11,598 bases of DNA from Pholiota molesta (GCA_014925825.1 JACGCK010000607.1:1-11598), one strand, 5' to 3'; positions 1 to 8,751 are shown, counted from the stretch's first letter. Numbers and translations: made by a program. Notes: generated by a model not told the origin, from the sequence alone.

Positions 1-877
1 AAAGGAAATGGTTGTTTGTAAATAGAATATTAACCGCATCGCGCAACGCGCGTAGGTGCGTTGGATTCTCCTGAATTTACCGGATTTAATGACACCTGAT
101 TATAGGGATCAGAGGCCGGGAAGGCACTGAACTGGACATGGGATGGGCTGGATATTGCTCTGCTGGCCGGAAGATGCTATTTTTAGCGCTGCCGAGCGCG
201 GCCTCACCCAATCCGGGCATGGATTGGTGGCACTCTCCCCCTCCCCCTCATATTGGAAATTCTATTCCTCCCTCAATTCCTATCCAATTGCTTCGTTCTT
301 TTTTTGAATATTCAATATAAATGGGGTACCATGCGTCTATACCACCTATATATTACTATAATGCATGCACCATTTGATATTTCGATATTCCTATATTTTG
401 GACACTGCATTTGAGGTTTTCACTGTATATATGAAGCTTATTAGCCCATATAAAGCGGTGGAAAGCTGCAGGTAAGTACCTACTACAGCTTTGGGTAGTT
501 TAGAAGTTAGCTGGATACTGCCCTATAGCGCTATAGCTCTAAAGAGACCACCTGGTGCTTATCCTACTTGATAAATCCATATCTCAACCAATACTATAGC
601 TGTAACCAAGTTCAAAGGTCCATTAAAATACTAGATAGGTCTTCTTTAGTTCTGCCACTCAACATTCTTCTTTTTATTGCATTTTATGGGCCATAATACC
701 AGAATGGTCAAATATCACAGAAATACAGGTAATTTGCCTATAGCAATTCACATAAGCACCCTAAAATTCTATTTAGGTAGGATATTATAGCTCTCATCAA
801 TACCTTCAATTGAAGATAGGCCCCAAGAAATAGAGTAAGTGAGTGGAAAGATACTGTGGAAGTACTACTCAAAACAT
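1..877 (+). repeat. Left arm of the 1.8-kb palindrome
   Basis: This arm is the inverted partner of 928-1813. It is AT-rich in its inner two thirds, with a GC-richer outer part near 35-60 (gcatcgcgcaacgcgcg). It contains a perfect 14-bp palindrome at 523-536 (ctatagcgctatag) that is not conserved in the other arm. The open frame at 138-320 is noncoding repeat sequence. Confidence 0.8.
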
Positions 878-927
878 CGGACTAGATCAAGAGTATCTAT
901 ATAACTATGATAGACCTCTGTTTAACT

Positions 928-1813
928 CATGTTCTTTTGAATGTTTCCACCATATCTTTCCACTCACTCACTCTAATATTTTTTCGGCCTATCTTAGGCT
1001 GTAGGTATTGATAAGAGCTATAATATCCGAGCTCTACAGAATTTTAGAGTGTTGATGTGAATTGCTATGAGCAGAATACCTCTATTTCTGCTATATTTAA
1101 CCATTCTGACAATATGGCTAATTAAAAGCAATGAGAGCACAATTGTTGAGTAACAGAACTAAAGAAGACATGTCTAATATGCTAATGGATCCTTAAAACT
1201 TGGCTATAGCTCCAGTATTGGTTGAGATATGGATTTATCAAGGAGATGTACAGAAATCTCCCTCTTTATAGGTATAGAGCTATAGGGCAGTATCCAGCTA
1301 ACTTTTCAACTACCAGGAATTATAGTGGGTATTTACCTCTAGCTTTCCACCGCTTTATATGTTCCAATAACCATCATAAATACAGTGAAAACCCCAAATG
1401 CAGTGTCCAAAATATAGCAATATCGAAATATCAAATGGTGCATGCATTATAGTAATATATAGGTGGTATAACACATGGTACCTATTTATATTGAATATTC
1501 AAAAAAAGATCGAAGCAATTGGATAGGAATTGAGGGAGGAACAGAATTTCCAATATGAGGGGGAGGGGGAGAGTGCCACCATTCCATGCCCGGATTGGGT
1601 GAGGCTGTGCTCGGCTATGCTAAAAATAGGATCTGCCAGCCAGCAAAGCAATATCCTGGCCATCCCCCATGCCCAGTTCAGTGCCTTCCCAGCCTCTGAT
1701 CCCTATAATCAAGGTGTCATTAAATCCGGTAAATTCAGGAGAATCCAACCCACCTAAGCGCATTTTGGTGCGATCCGCCGTTAATATTCTATTTACAAAC
1801 GACCATTTCCATT
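928..1813 (-). repeat. Right arm of the 1.8-kb palindrome
   Basis: This arm is the inverted partner of 1-877. It ends at about 1813, just before tagggcctcgg. The arm length (886 bp) is nearly equal to that of the left arm, so few large indels separate them. The open frames at 1222-1452, 1530-1757 and 1669-1920 lie in or across it and have no partner frame conserved in the other arm. Confidence 0.8.
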
Positions 1814-2396
1814 ATAGGGCCTCGGAGAGTTATTCAATCGGCACGAGTATGGTACCGTTAAAAACGTGTTTTATTAACCTATTTTATGATATAATATGCG
1901 CGCGAATAGTGAAAGCGTAGCCGGCGCTAATGTGGTGCGAGCGTAAATATATCCGGACCGTTTTAAGGAGCGAGAAACGGACGTAAAATTATGATCAAGG
2001 ACGCGTTCGAAGCGCGCTTCCAATACCTACAGACAAAAATTGTAATCATAGAAAACGACCGGGCGGTTGTCGAGGAAAACAGCCATCAATGCGTGCGCTT
2101 ATTTATTCCAATTAGTAATTCGCTTCTAGGGCCTGAACCAATGAGGCTATTAATATGAATCTTTCACAGGGGGATTTAGAATTTAATTCCGCATCTTTTG
2201 GTATAATATGGTCCCAGTGGGTCCCATATAGGGTGTACCAGCTACCCAGGTGCATTTCCAATATTATTGGGAAAATGCTATTTTAGGTTTTTCCCACCCC
2301 TAGGAGGGTCCCTGCCTCATTTGCAGTCATGTGTGGTCATGTGGTTAGGCACCAGGTCATGTGTTTGGCTCTTGATGGCATGTTTGATGGGCCAAT
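1814..2396. other. Spacer between two foldback elements; no recognised gene
   Basis: This stretch separates the two foldback elements. The first 340 bases are richer in CG dinucleotides (cgcgcgaa, gcgagcg) than either neighbour. The last part, 2190-2310, is A/T-rich with short inverted motifs. Three copies of gtcatgtg occur at 2326, 2336 and 2356, just before the second foldback. A 55-codon frame at 1991-2158 is listed separately. I see no RNA gene, promoter or terminator that can be supported. Confidence 0.5.
1991..2158 (+). CDS. Doubtful 55-residue open frame
   Basis: An ATG at 1991 opens a 55-codon frame that stops with TGA at 2156-2158. An in-frame stop at 1964-1966 limits any extension upstream. 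The product would begin MIKDAFEARFQYLQ and continue with a charged, helix-like segment (IIENDRAVVEEN). It has no recognisable motif. It may be a remnant exon of a lost gene or transposon, or chance. It is listed only because its composition looks more protein-like than that of the surrounding repeats. Confidence 0.15.
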   Translation: MIKDAFEARFQYLQTKIVIIENDRAVVEENSHQCVRLFIPISNSLLGPEPMRLLI

Positions 2397-2740
2397 GAGC
2401 AGAAAGTACCAAAATGGGACAATCATCCTAATGTGGCCAGTTGATGGTGGGAAATGATGGGAAAAACAGCTTACAAATTTGTCATTCTGCTTTTGGAAAA
2501 AATTTGATGGTTTCCTTTTTGGGATGACCCTGACAACAGTGCCGAGCACTGCTCGACACCATTGATCACAGTGAGCAACAGTATAGTCCCTAGTGAGCAG
2601 CATAGACCACTGGCTTAGAGTGGCAAAATTCAGTCTCAGCTAGGTGGGGTGGCTGTGCTAGCTGAGTTACCAGGCTGGATTGAACTTCTTTCCTGGACAA
2701 CTACCATGATTTCATGCATGATATCACCAGACACTAGTGC
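2397..2740 (+). repeat. Left arm of the second foldback element
   Basis: The inner end is at cagacactagtgc (2728-2740), which pairs with gcaccagtgtctg at 2831-2843. The middle part (gagcactgctcgacac near 2543) pairs with the complement of about 3005-3022. Minus-strand frames at 2337-2603 and 2636-3055 cross arm and loop and are not conserved in the partner arm. Confidence 0.75.
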
Positions 2741-2830
2741 GTCATCGATGTCTTTCCGGCGGCTGGAGCTCCTTGTATGAGAGCCCAGCACGGCGCTGGC
2801 GTCGTGTAAGCCGGTGCCATTTGCCTGGAA

Positions 2831-3075
2831 GCACCAGTGTCTGCTAGTCTCATGCATGAACCCTATGGCTATTACCCGGATAAAAATATTGCATCCAGAG
2901 AGGTAACTACCCATCTCACCTAGCTGGCTTTGAATATTTCCGCCCATTCCTAGTGCTCGCTGCTGGTCGCTGGTGGCAGTCCTGCTGCTCACTGTGCTCA
3001 ACAGTGTCGAGCACTGCTCGTCACTGTTTTCAGGGTCGTCCCAAAAAGGAAGCAATCAAAAAAGTCCAAAAGAAG
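2831..3075 (-). repeat. Right arm of the second foldback, inner part
   Basis: This is the inverted partner of the inner two thirds of 2397-2740. It ends exactly at the first copy of the hAT target duplication (3068-3075). The arm continues after the transposon at 7457. Confidence 0.75.
3068..3075. repeat. Target-site duplication, left copy
   Basis: aaaagaag directly precedes the left hAT terminus and is repeated exactly at 7449-7456. An 8-bp duplication is the hallmark length of the hAT superfamily. Confidence 0.95.
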
Positions 3076-3091
3076 TAGTGTTGCCGCGGTC
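3076..3091 (+). repeat. hAT left terminal inverted repeat
   Basis: tagtgttgccgcggtc is the exact reverse complement of 7433-7448. The TAGTG start is typical of hAT ends. Confidence 0.95.
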
Positions 3092-3856
3092 CGGCGTGGT
3101 CCGGCGCAAGCCGCGAGCTAGACCGAAAATAAGACCGTATTAGCCGAACCGTTGGTCTTGGCTTGCCGCGGCCTGATCCGGAAAATTGATTGGCTTACAT
3201 ACGGTCCGGACCGGTTAAGCCAACGGTTTCAACCCATATTGGGTTAATGACCGAGGGCCTCGCAAATAATGGCTCGCCTCGCTCCTACTGCGCGTCTCCG
3301 TGCTCCTGCTTCACATCGCCACACTGCCAGGCCTTTGACACATGTGGAAGAAGTAAATACACGCATCAGATGTGTGTCAGGTTGGATAGGGTGGATTTTT
3401 ATTGGATGTGTTGGTGCTCAGGCGCTGTTGGAACTTGGTGGACAGCAAAGGTATGCTATCCATTAGAGTTTAAGCTACCCTGCTCCGCCAACCGCATATC
3501 TCTGTCGATAGTACCCTAGGGCCTAGGTGTATATCTAGTAATAAACCGTTTAAAACAAGTTTCAGTATTTTTTTTTAAATACTATCATGTCACATATAAG
3601 ATTTAAGCTTTGGTAGGCATTGTCCCCACCAAATACGTCTAAGATTGCCTGCTGGTAAAGATGCTGAAGCCAATTCTCTTCGGTTATTCTGTACATAGTA
3701 TTTATGAAGCCTACCGATTTTAATTGCGTGCGGAAAAACGACTAGAACACAAGAAATGCACGACAAATCCATGCACTATGCACGCACTACGGCTTCATGC
3801 AAATTTGCAGAGGGAATCGTTTAAAACCCTCTGTTTTTATGCCGCATCTCCACAAA
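3092..3856 (+). promoter_or_regulatory. hAT 5' subterminal and presumed promoter region
   Basis: This covers 765 bp between the left TIR and the chosen transposase start. The first 130 bases hold clustered ggctt/aagcc and tccgg motifs, probably transposase binding sites. The rest should contain the transposase promoter, but I cannot point to a specific TATA box or start site. The open frames here (3190-3519, 3269-3466 and minus-strand 3590-3772) show no protein family and are not supported. Confidence 0.45.
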
Positions 3857-6800
3857 ATGCCCCGACAAAGCGAGCGCAAGGACAACGATAACGCCAGCGG
3901 CCAAGTAAATCGAGGCCGCGGTGGTCGCCGTGGCCGCGCCCGCGGACGAGGAGCGTCGAAGACTACCAGAGTGCACGCCAACGGTTCCGCTGAAATCAGC
4001 TTCCAAGCGAACAGTGAGTGCGCCATATTTTCAGTTTACTTATTGGTAATAACTTTTGGCGCTTCGCAGTTATACCAGAAGCCGCGCCTCCTGTTCAAGC
4101 GATAAATCATTCGAGGTTGCCTACATTGTCTGAGGAGCCCGCACCACAAGAAGCACACATTGGTATTGGTTTCTCAGTTGTCCGCCTATTTTCTCTAACC
4201 TTCTCTGTATGTAGCAGGCGCCGGTCCTGCAATTCCTGACAGCCCATCCAACCCTTTTTTAAGGACGGACATACAACGCGCTGATTCTCCAGGCAACAAA
4301 TCATTCCCTGAGCCAAGCCCCATTGAAAGTACTGCCAGTAGCTCTATTTCTGGAGCCCACGGTACGCCGCCGATAGCCCGCGTCTCTAAAACGCCTAGCC
4401 GCAGATCAGCCAGCCAGTCGAGACCTGCGTCTACTGCCAATGCACGAGCACAACCGAAGAAGAAGAAGGGTGCTGCTGATGTATGGACATTTTTCAAGGA
4501 CACTAGCGACAGTCGATTTTGCCTGTTTTGCCAGTAAGTGTGGAGCCTTTATAATATTCACCGATTGCTAATATTCAAACAGACACCAGAAATCTCTCGA
4601 CGCTAATCATGAAGTATTTCCCTTTGGCACCGACACGAGCACCACAACGCTTCGAACCCACCTCTTCTCTAATCATATCGACATGTGGGTCGACAGTTGC
4701 GACAAGTTCAAAATCGCTATCACAGCGGAAACAGCCAAGGGCCCTGTTGCTGAATATCGAGCATCCAAGGATGGCGCCGCAGATCCCTCGTCCACTTCAT
4801 ATACAAGGCCACCCGACCTTCGCAAGTATTCATATGAGACCTTTGTCGATGCTGTAACCCAGTTTATCATCGCCGATGATCAGGTAAATGCTTTACTATT
4901 CGCAATTTATTTTCGTTCTAATCCCTGGTACAATTTATTGTAGTCACTGAACGTCATCGAAAGTCCCCACCTTCGCAGAATCTTCATGATGCTACGCGAA
5001 GATCTCAAGGACTCTGATATTCCCCATCGGACTGCAATTCGGAACCACATCGCGACCTTGTGGGACGAGCATCTCGATGCGCTCCAGGCTGACCTCAAAG
5101 TATGTCAAGTAAAAATTATCTGAACGATTTATGATCACTGATATATTTTTCCTACATTTTAGAATGCTCCAGGAAAGATTTCGCTTATGACTGACCTATG
5201 GTCCGACCCCAATCTTAATCCGTTTATGGCAGTCACCACGCACTGGATTGAGTTGAAGACTATACACACTGCAGACGGCCCTCAGTATGAGCTCAAACTA
5301 CGCGCTGAGCTTATTGGATTCCATCGCGTTCCTGGTCGGCATACAGGTGAACATCTTGCCCAAGCCTTTCTCTATGTCTTGGACCGTTTAGGTATCACCG
5401 CAAAAGTAAGCGCTTGCTCTATTTTTATATGTCTATTCTTATATACAATGCAGATTGGATGGGTGACACTCGACAACGCATCAAACAACGATACATTCAT
5501 GGAGGCGCTTGAGCGGGAGTTGAATGCGCGTGGTATAGCATTTGATAGTTACGAAAATCGCATTAGGTTTGTCTTGATTATCAGCCAAGCTTCGTATCAC
5601 TGCTGACTCGAAAAAAGATGCTTCCCGCACATCGTCAACCTTGCATGCAAGGCCGTTCTTTCCGCGCTTGCAAAGGTAGACTATATGGTTGATGATTCAG
5701 CTGCTTCGGGACGATCTCGGTCAAGCTCTCAACAGAAAGATCCCATTGCTACCCTTCGTTTATTGATACGCATGGTACGTTATATATTTGAATCAAATCT
5801 ACTTCTGCCAACTAATATACGTCAACTTATAATAGATACGTGTCTCGTCGTTGCGCCGCCAACATTTTTCGGACGTGTCCAAGACCTACAATCTTGATCT
5901 TCAGCTCCTCCGAGACGTAGACATTCGATGGTCCTCAACTCTATATATGATAGAGCGTGCGCTTATTCTGGAAAAGGTCTGTGATCCATGTCGAAGTTCT
6001 CATGCAGATTTATAATTGAGTTCTGTATTTATCTAGCCCCTTGATGTTGTCTCTTTATCAGCCGAATTTGCAGACTTAAAACAATATCATCTCTCAGATG
6101 CACAATGGAATGCTCTGGCTACTGTCCGCGAGATTCTTCTAGTACGCTTTATTCAACTTGATCTATACATATTCTTAATCTTAATTGTCATAGGTCCCTG
6201 ATGCTTTTCAACAAAAGCTATCTGCTGAAAAGACTCCGACGCTGTGCAATGCGCTACCTTCGTTTGACGCCATGATTACGATTTGGAAAGAGCTATAAGA
6301 CAACTGGGGGTCCCCGATCTCGGAGATTATCCAAGATGGAATCGACAAGCTCGCTTCATATCAGGATCGGGTTGATCTCGTTCCCGCCTATACTATTGCC
6401 ATGGGTGAGTTTCTAAATCACTGTAAAATTGAATTATTATATTAAATCACATTAAGTGTTGAATCCATTGATGAAACTCCAGTACATTCCCTCCAGTCAG
6501 CATGACGATGCTATCAAGCTCTTACGCCGCACGGTATTATTATCAACTTATCAATCCGAGTCTCTTATTAAAATTAATCAATCTAAATCATAGCTTCTTC
6601 CTTACTACGAGAAGAACGCGCAGTCTCGCACCTCCAATGCAACCAATATCCCTGTTCCCGTGGTCGAGGCTGTTCCGACTAACCAATCAGCCTTTGGTGC
6701 GAACTACACGCCCCGCCGTTCCCGCGCTGTTCGGGGTCGGTCACTTCGCAATTCAACCGCGCATCGCACTGCCGACAAGATTTTGGGTTTGACAAGGGGG

Positions 6801-7267
6801 AATACAAGGACAGCCGCCAATTGTCTTGATGCCGAGATCAGGCAGTATCTTGCTGATTCGTCAACCAATACATGTAGTCTTGCTTATTGGCAGGTGACGT
6901 ACTCAACTACTTTTCAATGACTCGTAATGTTTAAACTATTTTATAGGAACATCGACAACATTATCCGACATTTTTCGCGGCTGCTTTGGATTATCTTGCC
7001 ATTCAAGGATCCTCAGTCCCATGCGAGCGTGTATTTTCATCTGCCAAAGAGACAATGACTGATCGGCGCAATCGTATAAATGAAGAATTGATGGAGATGC
7101 TACAAATGCTTAAATTCCGCCTCAAGGGTGGAAGTACATTAGATTTTGCGAAGGGAACTTCAAAGGAAGACGTCATAGCATATCTAGAATCGATCTCGGA
7201 TGCTGAGCTTGCTGTTCCGGACGATATCAACGCATATATTCAGTCGCTGCTCTCCACTGTACAGTAG
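3857..7267 (+). pseudogene. hAT transposase, 14 exons, one in-frame stop
   Basis: Exons: 3857-4013, 4070-4162, 4215-4533, 4583-4883, 4944-5099, 5163-5405, 5454-5566, 5618-5774, 5836-5976, 6037-6141, 6194-6404, 6457-6533, 6594-6893, 6947-7267. Introns are 48-63 bp, all GT..AG, and the total (2694 nt) is in frame. The start codon 3857 was chosen for its good context (cacaaaATGcc); in-frame ATGs at 3797 and 3839 are alternatives. Residues about 1-170 are low-complexity: an Arg/Gly-rich tract near 20-33 and a lysine cluster K165-K168, possibly a nuclear signal. A BED-type zinc finger follows (C186, C189, H216, H221). The RNase H-like core has D353 (TDLWSD), D430 (TLDNASNN), C462xxH465 and W545. 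The C-terminal dimerisation domain carries E818 (SVPCERVFSSA). These match the DDE triad and layout known for hAT transposases such as Hermes. The protein would bind the element ends in the nucleus and cut and paste it. Codon 630 is TAA (6296-6298), where alignment logic suggests a former CAA, so the product would lose part of the insertion domain, E818 and the dimerisation domain. Confidence 0.9.
6296..6298 (+). other. Premature TAA stop in the transposase
   Basis: The frame reads ..ITIWKEL-stop-DNWGSPISEI.. inside exon 11, and both sides are typical hAT sequence in the same frame. A single C-to-T change of CAA would explain it. No other stop or frameshift was found in the 14 exons. The flanking introns (6142-6193 and 6405-6456) do not remove it in the model. 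Confidence 0.85.
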
Positions 7268-7432
7268 AATTATTTAAATATAGCTCTGTTTCTATTTTAG
7301 GCTACAAACCGATAGCTTGACAGCTTGAAGCCGGCTTGTCAAGAAGCCAAGCCGTACTTTTTCGCTCGGCTTGGTGTGGCCATCAATTTATTATCTAAGC
7401 CGGCAGAGCCAAGCCGAAACCGGACCAAATCA
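7268..7432 (+). other. hAT 3' untranslated and subterminal region
   Basis: A short AT-rich stretch after the stop (aattatttaaatata) may hold the polyadenylation site. From 7329 the sequence is dense in aagccg and cggctt motifs in both orientations, mirroring those at the left end. These are the likely right-end transposase binding sites. Confidence 0.5.
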
Positions 7433-7448
7433 GACCGCGGCAACACTA
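7433..7448 (-). repeat. hAT right terminal inverted repeat
   Basis: gaccgcggcaacacta is the exact inverted copy of 3076-3091 and abuts the right target duplication. Confidence 0.95.
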
Positions 7449-7456
7449 AAAAGAAG
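7449..7456. repeat. Target-site duplication, right copy
   Basis: aaaagaag directly follows the right hAT terminus. The other foldback arm has a single equivalent site (ttctgcttttgg near 2485), which confirms that one copy was created by the insertion. Confidence 0.95.
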
Positions 7457-7546
7457 AATGACAAATTTGTAAGCTGTTTTCCCCCATCATTTGTCAGCAC
7501 TTGACCATCTATCATTAGATTTGACCCATTTTGGGACTTTCTGCTC
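7457..7546 (-). repeat. Right arm of the second foldback, outer part
   Basis: This segment continues the arm interrupted at 3075. Read on the minus strand it gives gagcagaaagtccc, then the cagcttacaaatttgtcatt block, in the same order and spacing as 2397-2487 apart from small indels. It therefore identifies the empty site of the hAT. Confidence 0.75.
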
Positions 7547-7555
7547 TGTGATGCC

Positions 7556-7951
7556 TGTGGTCTGCATCTGGCATTCGAGGGGACTTCAGGGAAGGCTGGA
7601 GGAGACCTGGAGAGAGGGCTGGATGGAGATCCAGGGAGAGGGAGAGTTGTAATCCTACTCAGGAGGAATGTGACCCTGTCCAGGGCAATGTGAGCCGTTG
7701 ACCAGGCAAGCAGGGATGGATGCTCAGCCAGGGAGATCCGCGTGGTAAGGCTCGCCTGTGCCCCCATATGACCCATGGTAGGGAGTAGACTATCTGGTCA
7801 TACCGGCAGTGTGTGGATCCGTCCTTCAAGTCAAGGTTAAAGGTAAATCTGATTATCTAATACAGCTGGATGGCTGTATCTACATGGTAACATGTGACTA
7901 TCATGTGATCTACAGTCCTCTGTACAAGTACCTAAGTATCCAGTCGTCACA
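7556..7951 (-). repeat. Probable LTR of a retrotransposon, minus orientation
   Basis: Read on the minus strand the segment begins TGTGACGACTGG, a start of the TG.. form common for Ty3/gypsy-type LTRs, and it directly follows a polypurine-tract-like sequence at 7952-7966. A TG..CA-bounded LTR would end at 7556 (minus-strand ..gcagaccaca), about 396 bp. This far boundary is a guess, because it lies next to the foldback arm and no second LTR copy is in the window. Promoter-like motifs include two CATGTGA-type words near 7890-7915. The frame at 7809-8036 crosses the LTR end and is unlikely to be coding. Confidence 0.5.
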
Positions 7952-7966
7952 GAGCCCCCCACTTGT
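7952..7966 (-). other. Polypurine-tract-like sequence beside the LTR
   Basis: On the minus strand this reads acaagtggggggctc immediately before TGTGACGAC. In LTR retrotransposons a purine run just before the 3' LTR primes plus-strand DNA synthesis. The placement supports a 3' LTR in minus orientation with its internal region to the right. Confidence 0.5.
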
Positions 7967-8194
7967 CCAGAGGGCATGTACTCTAAGTGAGAAATGGAAA
8001 ACAAGCATAAAACATATAGGTAAAAATAAAGAGTAAAATAATCACAATGGCCCCCAAACTAGGCCAAAAGAATATATGAAGTAAAAATTTGGGAAGAATA
8101 AGCAAATATAAATAAAATGAGCAAAGAGAAAAAATTTGGTTCCCAAATTCTATAATCTTCCAAGGTAGATCTACAAGAGATCAAAGAGGGAATA
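7967..8194. other. A-rich noncoding stretch
   Basis: This stretch is rich in A runs (gtaaaaataaagag, gagaaaaaatttgg) with no supported frame on either strand. If the LTR call is right, this is the part of the element's internal region nearest the 3' LTR, and it shows no integrase or RNase H sequence. Confidence 0.4.
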
Positions 8195-8382
8195 GAGGAT
8201 GGCTTCCTAACTCTAGATAGGAGAGTCAACCAATCCTAAGGCATCCTCCAAGAGCTAGAGCAAAGCTCTAGACTAGCTCTACAGATCTAGAAGGATCTGA
8301 GAGGATGCAGAGGATAGCTTTCCTGCTCCATATAGGAGGGTCAGCCAATCCAGCATCCTGAAGGAGCTAGGGGCATAGCCAT
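8195..8382 (+). repeat. Two-copy direct duplication, about 115-bp period
   Basis: Copy 1 (8195 to about 8267) and copy 2 (8310 to about 8382) share gaggat.gc.ttcct, a taggag.gtca.ccaatcc block, and gcatcct..agagctag. The copies differ by substitutions and 1-3 base indels. The ~40 bases between them are rich in ctag and gatct palindromic words. Confidence 0.7.
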
Positions 8383-8751
8383 AAGGCAGCTCCTCCAAGG
8401 GATCATAGCCTGATCCCAGACATAGGAATAGATAGGGTAATAGGAGGAGGCTAGCCCTCCTCAGGACCCATGGTCCTACCCCCTACCCCTGCCCCCCACT
8501 TCTTTCGGTGTGCAGGCCAGACAGTGGTCATAGGATGAGGCATGTCTAGGACTGGGCAGCTAAAGAAGTACCAAGGAAGAAAAAGAGGAAAAGAAAAATC
8601 CAATGCCACAGAGTGGAAAGAAAGAAGGAAAGGACAGAGTGGACTCTGGCAGGTGGAAAAAAGCAAAGAGAAGGCATAAAAATGGAAAGGAAAAGAGGCC
8701 CACTGGTCAGGATATGCTGAATGAGCTCAGCAGGAGGGAAGGGAAGCCTAG
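8383..8751. other. Purine-rich noncoding stretch before the array
   Basis: The + strand is strongly G/A-biased from about 8560 (aagaaaaagaggaaaagaaaa). A second purine-tract-like sequence sits on the minus strand near 8485-8500 (aagaagtggggggcaggg). A long minus-strand open frame (8546-9355) covers this part and the first array units, but it looks like a by-product of the base bias. Confidence 0.4.

Larger units (their letters stand above)
1..1813. mobile_element. Long imperfect palindrome / foldback element, left end possibly cut by the window
   Basis: The first 877 bases are the diverged reverse complement of about 928-1813. Matches run almost colinearly along the arms: the start (ggaaatggttgtttgtaa) pairs with 1790-1810, the block near 571-611 (tgataaatccatatctcaac) pairs with 1199-1240, and the block near 835-865 (gagtggaaagat) pairs with 950-970. 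The unpaired centre is only about 50 bp. Substitutions and small indels are spread over both arms, so this is not a recent duplication or a simple assembly fold. No transposase or other protein domain is visible in either arm; all ORFs are short. Foldback transposons and large MITEs have this architecture, but I recognise no family. Because position 1 still pairs, the true left end and any target duplication cannot be seen. Confidence 0.8.
3076..7448 (+). mobile_element. hAT-superfamily DNA transposon, 4373 bp
   Basis: The element has perfect 16-bp terminal inverted repeats (tagtgttgccgcggtc), an exact 8-bp target duplication, and a single hAT transposase gene in + orientation. The TIRs remain partly similar for about another 16 bp (tggtccgg shared). 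Both subterminal zones carry many copies of aagcc/ggctt in both orientations, such as near 3108, 3156, 3191 and 3217 at the left and 7329-7415 at the right; in hAT elements such subterminal repeats are transposase binding sites. The intact ends and duplication suggest a fairly recent insertion. The encoded transposase has one nonsense codon, so this copy probably needs a transposase from elsewhere. Confidence 0.95.
2397..7546. mobile_element. Foldback (MITE-like) element split by a hAT insertion
   Basis: Left arm 2397-2740 is the inverted, diverged partner of 2831-3075 plus 7457-7546. The two right-hand pieces become continuous once the hAT (3076-7448) and one 8-bp target copy are removed. 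Clear pairs are cagcttacaaatttgtcatt near 2467-2487, which matches the strand complementary to 7457-7480, and a tttttgggatgaccctga segment near 2516-2533, which matches the complement of about 3030-3050. The loop is about 2741-2830. Original size is about 780 bp with no plausible coding frame, so the element is non-autonomous. Outer ends are approximate: pairing fades outside the gagcagaaag motif, and I could not identify a target duplication for it. Confidence 0.75.

Noticed and set aside
1..1813. Assembly artefact as the explanation of the palindrome
   Set aside because: Fold-back artefacts give nearly identical arms. Here the arms differ by many substitutions and indels over their whole length.
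2636..3055. Minus-strand frame of 139 residues
   Set aside because: It lies across the loop and arms of the second foldback; the paired arm does not conserve the frame and no motif is seen.
3190..3519. + strand frame of 109 residues before the transposase
   Set aside because: It begins in the subterminal repeats, is not linked by splice sites to the transposase, and its cysteines form no known finger spacing.
4195..4503. Minus-strand frame of 102 residues
   Set aside because: It is a shadow of transposase exon 3, whose + strand frame is continuous with the BED finger.
3857..7267. Genome-defence (RIP-like) mutation as the cause of the stop codon
   Set aside because: Only one nonsense change is seen and all CAA/CAG and other C-containing codons around it are kept, so heavy directional C-to-T mutation is not supported.
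7339..7776. Minus-strand frame of 145 residues
   Set aside because: It crosses the hAT end, target duplication, foldback arm and LTR, so it is a chance join of three unrelated elements.
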